A stretch of DNA of 64,000 nucleotides from Palsa-504 sp963753225 (lineage in GTDB: Bacteria; Actinomycetota; Actinomycetes; Streptosporangiales; Streptosporangiaceae). Location of the stretch: assembly GCA_963753225.1 (NCBI GenBank), contig CAVWBQ010000018.1, positions 1 through 64,000 of the forward strand. The letters run 5' to 3'. This document shows positions 50,356 through 59,373 of the stretch, piece by piece. The notes beneath the pieces were generated by a model. It searched no databases. It worked only from the letters and a program-made list of their open reading frames with translations, and was not told the DNA's origin. Both the position numbers and the translations under genes were made by a program. Every line of letters starts with the position of its first letter. The first letter of the stretch is position 1.

Positions 50356-52587
50356 CTAGGCGGCGTCCGTCACTGCCCCGCTTTCCGGGTTGGCCAGCAG
50401 GCTCCCCTTCCGTGGCCGGGCTAGCCGGCTGGGCCACCAGACATGACGTCCGATGTCCAGCGTCAGCGCGGTCACGAGCACCGAGCGGACGATGATCGTG
50501 TCGAGCAGGACGCCCAGCGCGACCGCGAACCCGATCTCGGTGAATTCCACCAGCGGCAGCGTGCCGAGCATGGCGAAGGTGCCCGCCAGCACCAGGCCCG
50601 CCGAGGTGATGACGCCGCCCGTCGCGGCCAGGCCGGTGAGCGCACCACGCCAGGTCCCGGACCGGATCGACTCCTCCCGCACCCGGGTCATGAGGAAGAT
50701 GTTGTAGTCGATGCCGAGCGCCACCAGGAACACGAAGACGAACAGCGGCAACCCGGTGTCCGCGCCCGCGAAGCCGAACACGTGCTTGAAGAACAGCGCG
50801 GAGATGCCGAGCGCGGAGCCGAACGACAGCACCACGGTGGCGATCAGCACGAGCGGCGCCACGATCGCCCGCAGCAGCAGGCCCAGGATGAGCAGCACCA
50901 CGCCGAGGATCAGCGGGATAAGCAGGTCCCGGTCATGGGTGGCGGCGCTCTCCACGTCCTTGTTGATCGCGGTGCCGCCGCCGACCTTGGCGTCCGCGCC
51001 CGGGATGCCGTGCACCTCGGTCCGGACCTTATCCACCAGGGTGTAGGCGGCCGGGCTGTCCGGAGATGGCGTCATCGTCGCCTGCAGGAAGGACCGGCCT
51101 TCCCTGGTCACCGGCTGGGTGACCGACGCGATGCCGGGCGTGCCCGCGAGTGCGGTCCTGACCTGGCCCGAGCTGGACGCGGTGGAGATCACCTCGATGG
51201 GCTCTCCGGAGCCGGCCGGGAAGTACTTGGCCAGCACGTTCTGCGCGGCGATGGACGGCGGGGTGCCGCGGAACGATTGCGCCGCGGTCAGGGCGCCGAA
51301 CTTGAACCCGATCATCCCGGCCGCGCCGGCCGCCAGCAGGATCGCGGTTACCAGCCACACCGTGCGCGGGCGGCGGCTGATGGCCTGGCCGGCTCGTGAC
51401 CAGAGCCCGCGCCTGGTCGGCTCGGGCGAGCCGAAACCCGGCCGGACCGGCCAGAAGATCCACCGGCCGAAGATCACGAGCATCGCGGGCAGCAGCGTGA
51501 TCATCGCGAGCAGCCCCACGGCGATGCCGACGGCGGCGACAGGGCCGAGCCCGGAGATGTCGTTGGATTCGGCCGCGAGCAGGCAGAGCATGCCGGCCAC
51601 GACGGTCAGCCCGCTGGCGATGATGGCCGGGCCCGCCCGGCGCAGGGCCACCGCCATGGCCTCGTGCCGGTCCGCGTGCCTGCGCAGTTCCTCCCGGTAC
51701 CTGGCGATGAGCAACAGCGCGTAGTCGGTGCTCGCGCCGATCACCAGGACGACCAGGATGCCCTCGCTCTGCCCGTTGACGGTCAGGTTGGCGTGCTGGG
51801 TGAGCAGGTAGATCACGGCCTGGGCCACGGTCAGCGCCACGCCCGCGGACAAGATCGGCAGCAGCCACAGCACCGGGCTGCGGTAAGTAAGCAACAGCAG
51901 CACGATCACCACGGCCAGGGTGGCGTACAGCAAGGTGCTGTCGATGCCCTTGAAGATCTTGATCTGGTCGGCCGCGCTCGCCGCCGGCCCGCCGACGTAC
52001 ACCTTCAGCCCGGCACTGTCCTTGCCGGCGGCATCCTTCACGTTGGAGATGAAGCCGCCGATGTCGCTGTTGAAGCCGAGGTTCGCGCCTATGACGGTCT
52101 GGATCGCCTTGTGGTCCTTGGACACCAGCGGTGGGGCGACCCGCCCGTCCACCGCGCCCAGTGAGGCGAAGTAACGCGCGTCGGCCTTCGCCTTCTGCAG
52201 GTCGGCCGCTGTCACCCCGCTGTCGCGCACGTACACGACCAGGGCGGGGTTGAGGTTCTTGGACTGGAACAGGTTCTGCTCGTTGAGTTCCTGGGTGGAC
52301 TCGGCCGACGACGGCAGGTACGCCGACGCGTCGTTCTTCTCCGCTCCCTGCAGCTTGCCCGCCAGGCCCCCGAGCGCGGCGACCACCAGGATCCAGAACG
52401 CGACCACCAGGTACTTCGACCGGCGGCCGCAAACGAACGCGATCAGGCGGCTTCCGCCTGATCGCGGCTGATCTGGTCTGGCCCCTCTGACCCCGTCAGC
52501 TCCGGGGTCCCCGAACCCCGGAGCCTGTGAGTTCCTCGTGTGCTGACCCGGCGCATTACGGGGCGCCCCCGTGGTCCCGCGTGCCAC
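50356..52587 (-). CDS. MMPL-family (RND-type) transporter
   Basis: 743 residues with two halves, each a span, a large extracytoplasmic domain and a bundle of about five spans. Recognisable parts are Y-L-V-V-A-F-W-I-L-V-V-A (TM1), G-A-S-T-D-Y-A-L-L-L-I-A-R-Y-R-E-E (TM4 region, Asp-Tyr pair for proton transfer), and G-I-D-Y-N-I-F-L-M-T-R-V-R-E-E in the second half. Such proteins export lipids, siderophores or drugs. Start set at GTG 52587, five bases after GAGGAGG; the frame is open 26 codons further. menF follows one base after its stop, so they form an operon. Confidence 0.93.
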   Translation of the reverse strand: MARGTTGAPRNAPGQHTRNSQAPGFGDPGADGVRGARPDQPRSGGSRLIAFVCGRRSKYLVVAFWILVVAALGGLAGKLQGAEKNDASAYLPSSAESTQELNEQNLFQSKNLNPALVVYVRDSGVTAADLQKAKADARYFASLGAVDGRVAPPLVSKDHKAIQTVIGANLGFNSDIGGFISNVKDAAGKDSAGLKVYVGGPAASAADQIKIFKGIDSTLLYATLAVVIVLLLLTYRSPVLWLLPILSAGVALTVAQAVIYLLTQHANLTVNGQSEGILVVLVIGASTDYALLLIARYREELRRHADRHEAMAVALRRAGPAIIASGLTVVAGMLCLLAAESNDISGLGPVAAVGIAVGLLAMITLLPAMLVIFGRWIFWPVRPGFGSPEPTRRGLWSRAGQAISRRPRTVWLVTAILLAAGAAGMIGFKFGALTAAQSFRGTPPSIAAQNVLAKYFPAGSGEPIEVISTASSSGQVRTALAGTPGIASVTQPVTREGRSFLQATMTPSPDSPAAYTLVDKVRTEVHGIPGADAKVGGGTAINKDVESAATHDRDLLIPLILGVVLLILGLLLRAIVAPLVLIATVVLSFGSALGISALFFKHVFGFAGADTGLPLFVFVFLVALGIDYNIFLMTRVREESIRSGTWRGALTGLAATGGVITSAGLVLAGTFAMLGTLPLVEFTEIGFAVALGVLLDTIIVRSVLVTALTLDIGRHVWWPSRLARPRKGSLLANPESGAVTDAA

Positions 52588-52633
52588 GTCGTCCTCCTCA
52601 CGTCTTGAAAGATCCTGATAGCATGTCCAAGGA

Positions 52634-52644
52634 ATACGATGTAT
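52634..52644. promoter_or_regulatory. Possible operator upstream of the MMPL gene
   Basis: ATAC-GAT-GTAT palindrome ~47 bp before the MMPL start in a 244-bp gap after the radical SAM gene. It could be a TetR-type half-site pair, but nothing else supports it. Confidence 0.25.
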
Positions 52645-52831
52645 CGCATCGCCTGAGCATGTCAAGTTATATCTCGATTTTCGCCCCTTTCGGGGGTTTC
52701 TCGCTGTCCGGCCATTCCGGGCGTCAGGTCCCGGTTTCCCGCGGTATCCACCGTTCGGCTGATCCGAGCCCAGCGCCCGCCTGGGGGAGCCGGGGTGCGC
52801 GGAGCGGGGCAGAGCTCAGAGCAGGGAGAGC

Positions 52832-54988
52832 TCAGAGCAGGGTGAGCTGTTCGGGAGGCTCGGGGGAGCGGGAGTGCCTGCGGGGTGCGGGGACTTCAGG
52901 AGGTCTAGGGGCAGTGAGGACCGGGCGGCTGGGCGCGGCGGCCGGGCGCGTGCGGCCGATGCCGTGCTTTTCGGCGAGCTCGCGGACCTGGCCCGCGATC
53001 CGGTTCTGGTAGGCCTTCGGGGCGTAGGCGCCGTGCCCGTACAGGTCCAGGTAGCGGTCGACCAGCTCCGGATGCCTGGCCCGCAGCCAGGCGAAGAACC
53101 ACTCGCGGGTACCCGGGCGCAGGTGCAGCACGATGGGCATGACGTGGGTGGCGCCCGTCGCGGCGATCTGACGGACGGCCGCGTCGAGCTGGGCGGGGGA
53201 GTCGGACAGGAACGGCACCACCGGGCCCATCAGCACGCCGCAGCGCAGCCCGCGCTCGTTCAGCGCCGCGCACGCCTCGAGCCGCCGTGCCGGCGCCGGA
53301 GTGCCCGGCTCGATTGATCGCCAGAGATCTTTGTCGACAAAGCCCGCCGAGACGTTGAGTCCCACCTCGGTGACCTCGGCCGCCTCGGCGAGCAGTTCGA
53401 TGTCCCTGAGGATCAGCGTGCCCTTGGTCAGGATGGAGAACGGGTTGGCGGCGTCGCTGAGGGCGCGGATGATGCCGGGCATCAGCTGGTAGCGCCCCTC
53501 CGCTCGCTGGTAGCAGTCCACGTTCATGCCGACCGAGATGTGCTCGCCCCGCCAGCTCGGCGCGGCCATCTTCTTGCGGACCAGCTCGGGCGCGTTCACC
53601 TTTACTACTACCCGGGTGTTGAAGTCCGCGCCCGCGTCGAAGTCCAGGTAGGTGTGCGATTTCCTGGCGAAGCAGTTGTGGCTCACCACGCCGTTGGCGA
53701 TGAAGTCGCCGGTCCCGGTGGTGATGTCGTACATCGGCACCTGCAGCCCGAGCCGCTCGACGCCGCTGACGCGGAGGCGGTCGCCGGTCCTCACCGCCGC
53801 GGCCTCGATCGACCGGCGCGCGGTGACGGCGGGGTCCACGGTGTGGAAGAACCGCAGCGCCTCGCCGAGCCCCCCGCGTACCCGGACGCACGCGCGCCCG
53901 GCTGGCCGCTCCACGGCGAAGCCGAAGCCGAGCGATTCCAGCGAGTACACCAGCCAGCCGTTGATCGCCGGATCGGCCGGAGCCAGCCGCAGGATCCCGT
54001 CCCGGTAGCTTCCGTGCGCGTCGAAGATGCCCGCAAGGAAGCCCTTGTGCCAGTCCGGGGACGGATGGTCCGGCCAGTCGAGCAGCCAGCTGAGCGCCCG
54101 CACCTGCTCGGCACTTCCGGTCCGGACCGCCGTCAGCTCGCGGCGCCCGGCGCGCCCCGCCGTGCCGGTCTCCTCGGTGACGCTGAAACCAGCGCACCCG
54201 ATGCCCGCTCTGGCCAGGTAGCCGGCCGTCCTGGCCAGCCCTTCCCGGTTCTCGTGACCCGCCAGCGGGAGCCTGAACAGGTAGGTGCGGTCGGCGGGCC
54301 GGTCGAGCTGGGGATATGAGTAGTGGCCATCGCTCCCGTCGCCGCGGATCAGGCCGCACAGGTAGCCGCGCCGGTAGGCGGCCGTCTGCTTGGGCGGCTC
54401 GGCGAAGCCGCCGAGGCCCATCAGGGGCTGGCCGGCCGCCAGGTGCGGGCGCCGCCGCAGCCCGCCGCCGGTGACGTACCTCCACCCGCGCTCGGTCAGG
54501 AAGCGGTGATCGCCACTGCAGACGAGCTGGGTGCCGTCCTCAAGCAGGACCCTGTAGGCGGCCTTGACCGTGGACCAGTGCGCCAGCACGGTGGTGCGGA
54601 CATACTCGCGGCCGCCGCCCCGCCGGACCGTGCCGTAGATCCCGTCCCCGGCCCGCAGCTGAGCCAGCGGCCTGGTCCTGCCGTCCGCCATCAGGATCGG
54701 CGTCTCGCCTTCCAGGCAATAAACACACGCATGCTGGCAGCCGCGATAGGGGTTGATGGTCCACTTGAACGGCATCCGGGACGCCTCGGGCACCCGGTTC
54801 ACCACGGACTTGGCCTGTACCTCGAAGAAGGTCATGCCGCGGAAGCCCGGCGTATCGAATGTGCGGGCGACCGCGCCGCGCTCGATCAGCGGGAGCGCCC
54901 GGTCCCGGGGAGCGGTGAAAAGGTCCTCGCTCCCTCCGGTCTCCAGCGGCTCATCGAGCCGCAGATTGTCCCAGCGCATACCGGACAT
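52832..54988 (-). CDS. Rv2578c-type radical SAM protein containing an intein
   Basis: 718-residue precursor; mature extein ~370 residues. The N-part reads M-R-W-D-N-L-R-L-D and P-Y-R-G-C-Q-H-A-C-V-Y, the SPL-like radical SAM family seen as Rv2578c. The [4Fe-4S] motif C-x3-C-x2-C uses Cys84, Cys88 and, after splicing, the Cys at 439 (C-F-A-R-K-S-H). The intein occupies 91-438. The C-terminal extein is a TIM-barrel part (H-I-S-V-G-M-N-V-D, V-G-L-N-V-S-A) and a Pro-rich tail. Start: ATG 54988 or 54979; a TTG further up is less likely. The substrate of the family is not established; nucleic-acid repair is a common guess. Confidence 0.92.
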   Translation of the reverse strand: MSGMRWDNLRLDEPLETGGSEDLFTAPRDRALPLIERGAVARTFDTPGFRGMTFFEVQAKSVVNRVPEASRMPFKWTINPYRGCQHACVYCLEGETPILMADGRTRPLAQLRAGDGIYGTVRRGGGREYVRTTVLAHWSTVKAAYRVLLEDGTQLVCSGDHRFLTERGWRYVTGGGLRRRPHLAAGQPLMGLGGFAEPPKQTAAYRRGYLCGLIRGDGSDGHYSYPQLDRPADRTYLFRLPLAGHENREGLARTAGYLARAGIGCAGFSVTEETGTAGRAGRRELTAVRTGSAEQVRALSWLLDWPDHPSPDWHKGFLAGIFDAHGSYRDGILRLAPADPAINGWLVYSLESLGFGFAVERPAGRACVRVRGGLGEALRFFHTVDPAVTARRSIEAAAVRTGDRLRVSGVERLGLQVPMYDITTGTGDFIANGVVSHNCFARKSHTYLDFDAGADFNTRVVVKVNAPELVRKKMAAPSWRGEHISVGMNVDCYQRAEGRYQLMPGIIRALSDAANPFSILTKGTLILRDIELLAEAAEVTEVGLNVSAGFVDKDLWRSIEPGTPAPARRLEACAALNERGLRCGVLMGPVVPFLSDSPAQLDAAVRQIAATGATHVMPIVLHLRPGTREWFFAWLRARHPELVDRYLDLYGHGAYAPKAYQNRIAGQVRELAEKHGIGRTRPAAAPSRPVLTAPRPPEVPAPRRHSRSPEPPEQLTLL
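53675..54718 (-). other. Intein with LAGLIDADG homing endonuclease
   Basis: 348-residue intein. It starts at Cys (C-L-E-G-E-T-P-I-L, block A), has block B S-G-D-H-R-F-L, two LAGLIDADG-like helices (Y-L-C-G-L-I-R-G-D-G-S and F-L-A-G-I-F-D-A-H-G-S), block F Y-D-I-T-T-G-T-G-D-F-I-A-N-G and block G V-V-S-H-N followed by the +1 extein Cys. All splicing residues (Cys1, block-B His, His-Asn, Cys+1) are present, so splicing should work. It interrupts the protein exactly before the third cluster cysteine. Confidence 0.95.
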
Positions 54989-55183
54989 GATAGAATGATT
55001 GTTCGATGATTGCAAGGTTGCCGCCCTCCGGCTCGCCGGAAGTATTCAACCTCGCCTGGCCCGGGCGGCCCGGCGGTCAGTATGAAAACGGACGAAGTAC
55101 AAAGCCAGAACAATTGGATAAAGACCGGCTCCTGAGAGATAGTGAGAGGGTAGTCACCCGGTACACGACGCGGAGGTTGCTGA

Positions 55184-55645
55184 ATGGCGCTGTCGGCGGA
55201 CGAGCAGCGTGCGCTCGCCGAGATCGAGCGGCGGCTCGTGACTGACGATCCTGGGCTGGCCACCTGCCTGACGGCATTCCGGCGCCCCGGGCCCGCCCGC
55301 GTCCTGCGCTCGCCCCGTGCGCGCATCATCGGCTCGCTGTTCACGGTGCTGCTCGTCGCGATGGTCTCGCTGATGGTCTACGCGATGATCCCGTTCCGCA
55401 CGCACGGTGCGCGTACGCCCGCCACCCCGAGCGCGAGCCCTCCGGGGAACACCTCGATCGCGGCCACCGGGACCGGCGGCCAGCCGCAGGGCAGCCCGCC
55501 CGCCTCGGCCAGCATCGGTGCGAGCGCGGCTGGCGCCGCCTCATCCGTGCCTAAGTCCGTGGCGCCCTCGGCCGGGCACAGTGCGGGGACCAGCCAGGCT
55601 GAGCCGGCCAGGAGTCAGGCGGCAGACCAGGCCGCTGGCCCGTAA
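55184..55645 (+). CDS. DUF3040-domain membrane protein
   Basis: 153 residues. The N-terminus L-S-A-D-E-Q-R-A-L-A-E-I-E-R-R-L-V-T-D-D-P is the DUF3040 signature, followed by one span at ~48-69 (I-I-G-S-L-F-T-V-L-L-V-A-M-V-S-L) and a long Ser/Ala/Pro/Thr-rich tail, probably extracytoplasmic and disordered. DUF3040 proteins usually have two spans; this one has a single clear one. ATG 55184. Its 3' end overlaps the convergent gene by ~31 bp. Confidence 0.85.
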   Translation: MALSADEQRALAEIERRLVTDDPGLATCLTAFRRPGPARVLRSPRARIIGSLFTVLLVAMVSLMVYAMIPFRTHGARTPATPSASPPGNTSIAATGTGGQPQGSPPASASIGASAAGAASSVPKSVAPSAGHSAGTSQAEPARSQAADQAAGP

Positions 55646-56202
55646 GCGCCGCCGGGACTGCCGTCAGGGCGACGGGTTACCGCGTGCCCGTTACCCGCTA
55701 AGGATTCCCGCCACAGCTGGACGAGGTAGCGTTCGAGGCCCTCGAGGGTCTTCTTCTCCTGCTGGAACTCGTCGCTGAGCGGGTTGCGGTGCCGGTCGAA
55801 AAGCTGTGCGTAACGGCGGGTCACCTGATCGCGGTTTCCGGCGTAGACGCGGACCGAATAATCCCCGACTCCGCCCGCGAGCCGCAGGCCGCGCACCGCG
55901 GTGCCGGCCAGGCCCATGCTGATGCTCAACTGCCCGCGCAGGTAGACGCTGCCCTTCGCTTCTTCGTCCCAGGCCTCGCCGCACGGCGGCGGTGACTCGT
56001 CCCACTCTTCGAGGACGAGCCGGACGTCGATGTCCTCCTGCAGGCTGCCGACCCAGAGCTGCTCGCGGTTGGTGCTGATGAGCGCGCCTACCGGGGGTAG
56101 CGGACCGCCCGGGGCATCCGGGTCGACAGACGGGTCATGAATCCGGAACATCCTACGCTCTGGAGTCACCGGTATGACCAGCTGTAGAAGTCTGCGGCTC
56201 AT
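55615..56202 (-). CDS. Unknown protein, 195 residues
   Basis: No family recognised. The first ~30 residues read R-R-L-L-Q-L-V-I-P-V-T-P-E-R-R-M-F-R-I-H. The middle has alternating beta-type segments (L-W-V-G-S-L-Q-E-D-I-D-V-R-L-V-L-E-E-W, G-S-V-Y-L-R-G-Q-L-S-I-S-M-G-L-A-G) and a later helix with Y-L-V-Q-L-W-R-E-S-L. Codon use is normal and the frame is long, which supports coding. ATG 56202 with a weak site. It may oppose the DUF3040 mRNA since the 3' ends overlap. Confidence 0.7.
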   Translation of the reverse strand: MSRRLLQLVIPVTPERRMFRIHDPSVDPDAPGGPLPPVGALISTNREQLWVGSLQEDIDVRLVLEEWDESPPPCGEAWDEEAKGSVYLRGQLSISMGLAGTAVRGLRLAGGVGDYSVRVYAGNRDQVTRRYAQLFDRHRNPLSDEFQQEKKTLEGLERYLVQLWRESLAGNGHAVTRRPDGSPGGAYGPAAWSAA

Positions 56203-56361
56203 GGCTTAGCCCTCCCCCCTTGGCACGTTGCTACCTTGTACAACAGCCCGCTAGCTAGCAAATCTAGACTGCGGACGCAGATCATGCAGGGCGAAACGAC
56301 GCGGAAATGCTAATCGTAACCACTTGACTACATGCTGCAGCGGTGTACCGTCATATCTGTT

Positions 56362-57609
56362 ATGAACCTTGTGTCCGAACTTGACCTGCCTGCGTTCGAT
56401 TACTCCGCAGCTGATTTCTCGGCCGACCGCTACCACCAGCAGCTTGCCGAGACCCGTCAGCGCGGCTGGCTGGCCAAGTCGCCACTTGCCTTTATCGTCC
56501 TCGACCACGACGCCGGGGAGTTCTTCCTGCGGTCTAAGAAGACCGCGTTCCCCGGCCGCCAGATCGCCGAGTTCTTCGGCGTCACCAGCGGCCCGCTAGC
56601 CGAGCACATCGACGCCAACATCCTGAACCTCGACGGGGAACAGCACCGGCGGCTGCGCGCCCTGGTCGGGCCGGCCCTCACGCCGCGCGCGGCGGATCGC
56701 TGGCGCCCGGTGATGCGCGGTTTCCTGGAGCGGCTGTGGTCTCCGGTCGCCGCCCACGGGGGATGTGACTTCGTGGCCACGGTGGCGCGGCCTTACCCGT
56801 CGCTGACGATCGCGTCCGTGCTCGGGGCTCCGCAGCAGGACGCGGAGCGTCTGCACGCCTGGTCCAGCTGGGTGCAGCGGCAGTTCGACATCCGGGCGCT
56901 CGAGACCAGCCGTGAGGACATCGAGCGGGCGGTGATGGAGGTCGAGGAGTACGTCACCGGGCTGCTCGAGGCGAGGCGGGCCGCTCCGGCCGATGACCTG
57001 ATCAGCGAGCTGCTGGCGGCGCGGGACCAAGGAGACCGGCTGTCCGCCGCGGAGTGCGTCCAGCTGGTCACGAACCTGCTGGCCGGGGGCATCGACACCA
57101 CCGCGGGCCAGCTCGCGCACGCGATCCGGCTGTTCGCGGGGCACCCCGCCCAGTGGGCACTGCTGGCCGCCGAGCCCGCCCTGGTCCCGCGTGCGGTCGA
57201 GGAGGTGCTGCGGTTCGAGCCCGTCACGCCGTTCACCGCGCGGATCTGCCTGGAACAGGTCGAGCATCGCGATGTCGTCTTCCCGGCGGGCACGATCGTG
57301 GCCGTCTGCGCGGAGCGAGCCAACCGCCAGCACGAGGACGGCGAGAGCTTCGACATCACCGCGCCGCGCGAGGGCCGGCTGCTCACCTTCGGCGCGGGAA
57401 CTCACTACTGCCTGGGCGCGAACCTGGCCCGGGCCGAGCTCGAAGAGGCGCTGGCGTTCCTCGCGCCGCGCACGGCAGGACTCGCCCTGGACGGACCGCC
57501 TCAGCTGGGCGGGGTCGAGGGCGTCTACGGGGTCGACAAGCTCCCCATCATCTGGCCGGGTTCATCCACGACGAGCCCGAACCATGATCCGGCGCCGGAC
57601 GTGTCATAA
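56362..57609 (+). CDS. Cytochrome P450
   Basis: 415-residue bacterial P450 mono-oxygenase. I-helix motif A-G-G-I-D-T-T (oxygen activation), K-helix E-E-V-L-R with the E-x-x-R pair, and haem-binding loop F-G-A-G-T-H-Y-C-L-G with ligand Cys350. The N-terminus is soluble. Start at ATG 56362 (M-N-L-V-S-E-L-D-L-P) is preferred over one ten codons upstream. An MFS exporter follows 47 bp later on the same strand and a Crp-type regulator converges, so the P450 and exporter may handle one small molecule. No redox partner is adjacent. Confidence 0.95.
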   Translation: MNLVSELDLPAFDYSAADFSADRYHQQLAETRQRGWLAKSPLAFIVLDHDAGEFFLRSKKTAFPGRQIAEFFGVTSGPLAEHIDANILNLDGEQHRRLRALVGPALTPRAADRWRPVMRGFLERLWSPVAAHGGCDFVATVARPYPSLTIASVLGAPQQDAERLHAWSSWVQRQFDIRALETSREDIERAVMEVEEYVTGLLEARRAAPADDLISELLAARDQGDRLSAAECVQLVTNLLAGGIDTTAGQLAHAIRLFAGHPAQWALLAAEPALVPRAVEEVLRFEPVTPFTARICLEQVEHRDVVFPAGTIVAVCAERANRQHEDGESFDITAPREGRLLTFGAGTHYCLGANLARAELEEALAFLAPRTAGLALDGPPQLGGVEGVYGVDKLPIIWPGSSTTSPNHDPAPDVS

Positions 57610-57656
57610 GTAGGCGCTACTCGCCCGCGGCGAGTACGACCTGAGGGGTTCGCACG

Positions 57657-59351
57657 ATGCAGGCACCAGCGAAGTCCACTCATCGGAGGTCACTTAACGT
57701 GCCCGCTCGGCTACCAGAACGGAGGCCCGTGCCCGTCCTGGGTCTCGAGCTGGCCGCGGGCCGCCGGGCCCCGGACGCCTATCCGGCCCAGGCGCCGTAC
57801 CCCGGTCCGGGTCCCTACCCAGGCCAGGCCGTGGGCGCGCGGCCCCGCCCGCCGACGGCACAGGGACCCCATACCGTCCCCGGGCCCCGGCCTGCCGCGG
57901 GATTCCATGCCGCCGGGAACGTCGCCCAGGAAATAGCGGGCGCCGGCCAGGGCGCCGCTGGTCGCGGGCGCCGCGGCCTCATGCTTGCCGTCTGCTGCAT
58001 GAGCCTGTTCATGGTCGGCCTGGACAACACGATCGTGAACGTGGGGCTGCCTGACATCGGCCGGGACCTGCACGCCGGCGTCTCCGGCCTGCAGTGGACC
58101 GTCGCCGCCTACACGATCGCGCTGGCCGCGCTGCTGATGTTCTCCGGCGCGATCGCCGACCGGATCGGGCGCCGGACCATCTTCCAGGTCGGCCTCTCGC
58201 TGTTCACTCTCGGCTCCTGGCTGTGCAGCCTGGCGCCCAGCCTGAGCTGGCTGATCGGCTTCCGGATCCTGCAGGGCGTGGGGGGCTCGATGCTGAACCC
58301 CGCGGCGCTCGGCATTATCACGAACAGCTTCACCCGCCCGGCCGAACGCGCCCGGGCTATCGGCGTGTGGGACGGCGTGTTCGGCCTGTCCATGGCGCTC
58401 GGCCCGGTGCTTGGCGGCGTCCTGGTCGGGACGGTCGGCTGGCGCGGCATCTTCTGGGCGAACATTCCGGTCGGGCTGGCCGCGGTCTCGCTGACCGCGC
58501 TGTTCGTGCCGGACTCCAGGGCGCCGCGGTCCCGCCGCGCCGACCCGGTGGGCCAGTTCCTCATCATCGTGATGCTCGGCTCGCTCGCCTACGCGATCAT
58601 CGAGGGTCCCGGGCTCGGCTGGCGCTCCCCGGAGATCTTCGGCTTCTTCGCGCTGGCGGTGGCCGCGCTCGCGGTGCTGCTCGCCTACGAGCCCCGCCGG
58701 GCGGAGCCCATGCTCGAATTCAGGTTCTTCCGCAGCGTCCCGTTCGCGGGGGCCAACCTCAGTGCGGTCTGCGCGATCGCCGCGATGGCCGGGTTCCTGT
58801 TCCTGTCTACCCTGTACCTGCAGGACGTGCGGGGCCTGTCCGCGCTGCAGGCCGGCCTGACGATCCTGCCGATGCCCGTGGTCATGGCGCTGTGCGCCCC
58901 GCTGGCCGGCCGGATGGTGGCTAAACGGGGCCCGCGGATTCCCCTGGTCATCGCGGGAGCCGCGCTGACCATCAGCAGCGCCGCGCTGTCGCGGCTCACC
59001 GGCACGACCGAGCACCCCTACCTGATCGTCACCTACGCCCTGTTCGGGATCGGGGCCGGCATGGTGAGCTCTCCCATCACCAACGGGGTCATGTCCGGGG
59101 TGCCGAAGACCCAGGCGGGGATGGCCTCCGGCATGAACTCCTCCAGCCGTCAGCTCGGCCAGTCGCTGGGCGTGGCCATCGTGGGCTCGGTGCTGGCGGC
59201 CAGCATGCGCGGCTCGATGCAGACCGGCTTCGTCCAGGCAGCACACGCGGGCTGGTGGATCCTCGCGGGCTGCGGCTATGTCGTGCTCCTGCTCGGCCTG
59301 GTCTGCACCACGCGGTGGGCCAGGGCCACCGCGACCAGGCTGTCTACTTGA
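57657..59351 (+). CDS. DHA2-family MFS exporter with Pro-rich N-terminal extension
   Basis: 564 residues. The transporter core begins at ~108 (G-L-M-L-A-V-C-C-M-S-L-F-M-V-G-L-D-N-T-I-V-N-V), the usual D-x-T-I-V-N-V motif of 14-span DHA2 proteins; motif A is G-A-I-A-D-R-I-G-R-R. The first ~100 residues are an atypical Pro/Gly/Ala-rich, probably disordered region (A-P-Y-P-G-P-G-P-Y-P-G-Q). A later start within it is possible, but codon use is consistent from ATG 57657. Likely exports a hydrophobic compound; possible partner of the P450. Confidence 0.92.
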   Translation: MQAPAKSTHRRSLNVPARLPERRPVPVLGLELAAGRRAPDAYPAQAPYPGPGPYPGQAVGARPRPPTAQGPHTVPGPRPAAGFHAAGNVAQEIAGAGQGAAGRGRRGLMLAVCCMSLFMVGLDNTIVNVGLPDIGRDLHAGVSGLQWTVAAYTIALAALLMFSGAIADRIGRRTIFQVGLSLFTLGSWLCSLAPSLSWLIGFRILQGVGGSMLNPAALGIITNSFTRPAERARAIGVWDGVFGLSMALGPVLGGVLVGTVGWRGIFWANIPVGLAAVSLTALFVPDSRAPRSRRADPVGQFLIIVMLGSLAYAIIEGPGLGWRSPEIFGFFALAVAALAVLLAYEPRRAEPMLEFRFFRSVPFAGANLSAVCAIAAMAGFLFLSTLYLQDVRGLSALQAGLTILPMPVVMALCAPLAGRMVAKRGPRIPLVIAGAALTISSAALSRLTGTTEHPYLIVTYALFGIGAGMVSSPITNGVMSGVPKTQAGMASGMNSSSRQLGQSLGVAIVGSVLAASMRGSMQTGFVQAAHAGWWILAGCGYVVLLLGLVCTTRWARATATRLST

Positions 59352-59373
59352 CGCGAGTCGCGCCTCCGGGCGG

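Noticed and set aside
56251..56508. Minus-strand 85-codon frame at the P450 start
   Set aside because: It is antisense to the P450 N-terminus and has no supporting signal.
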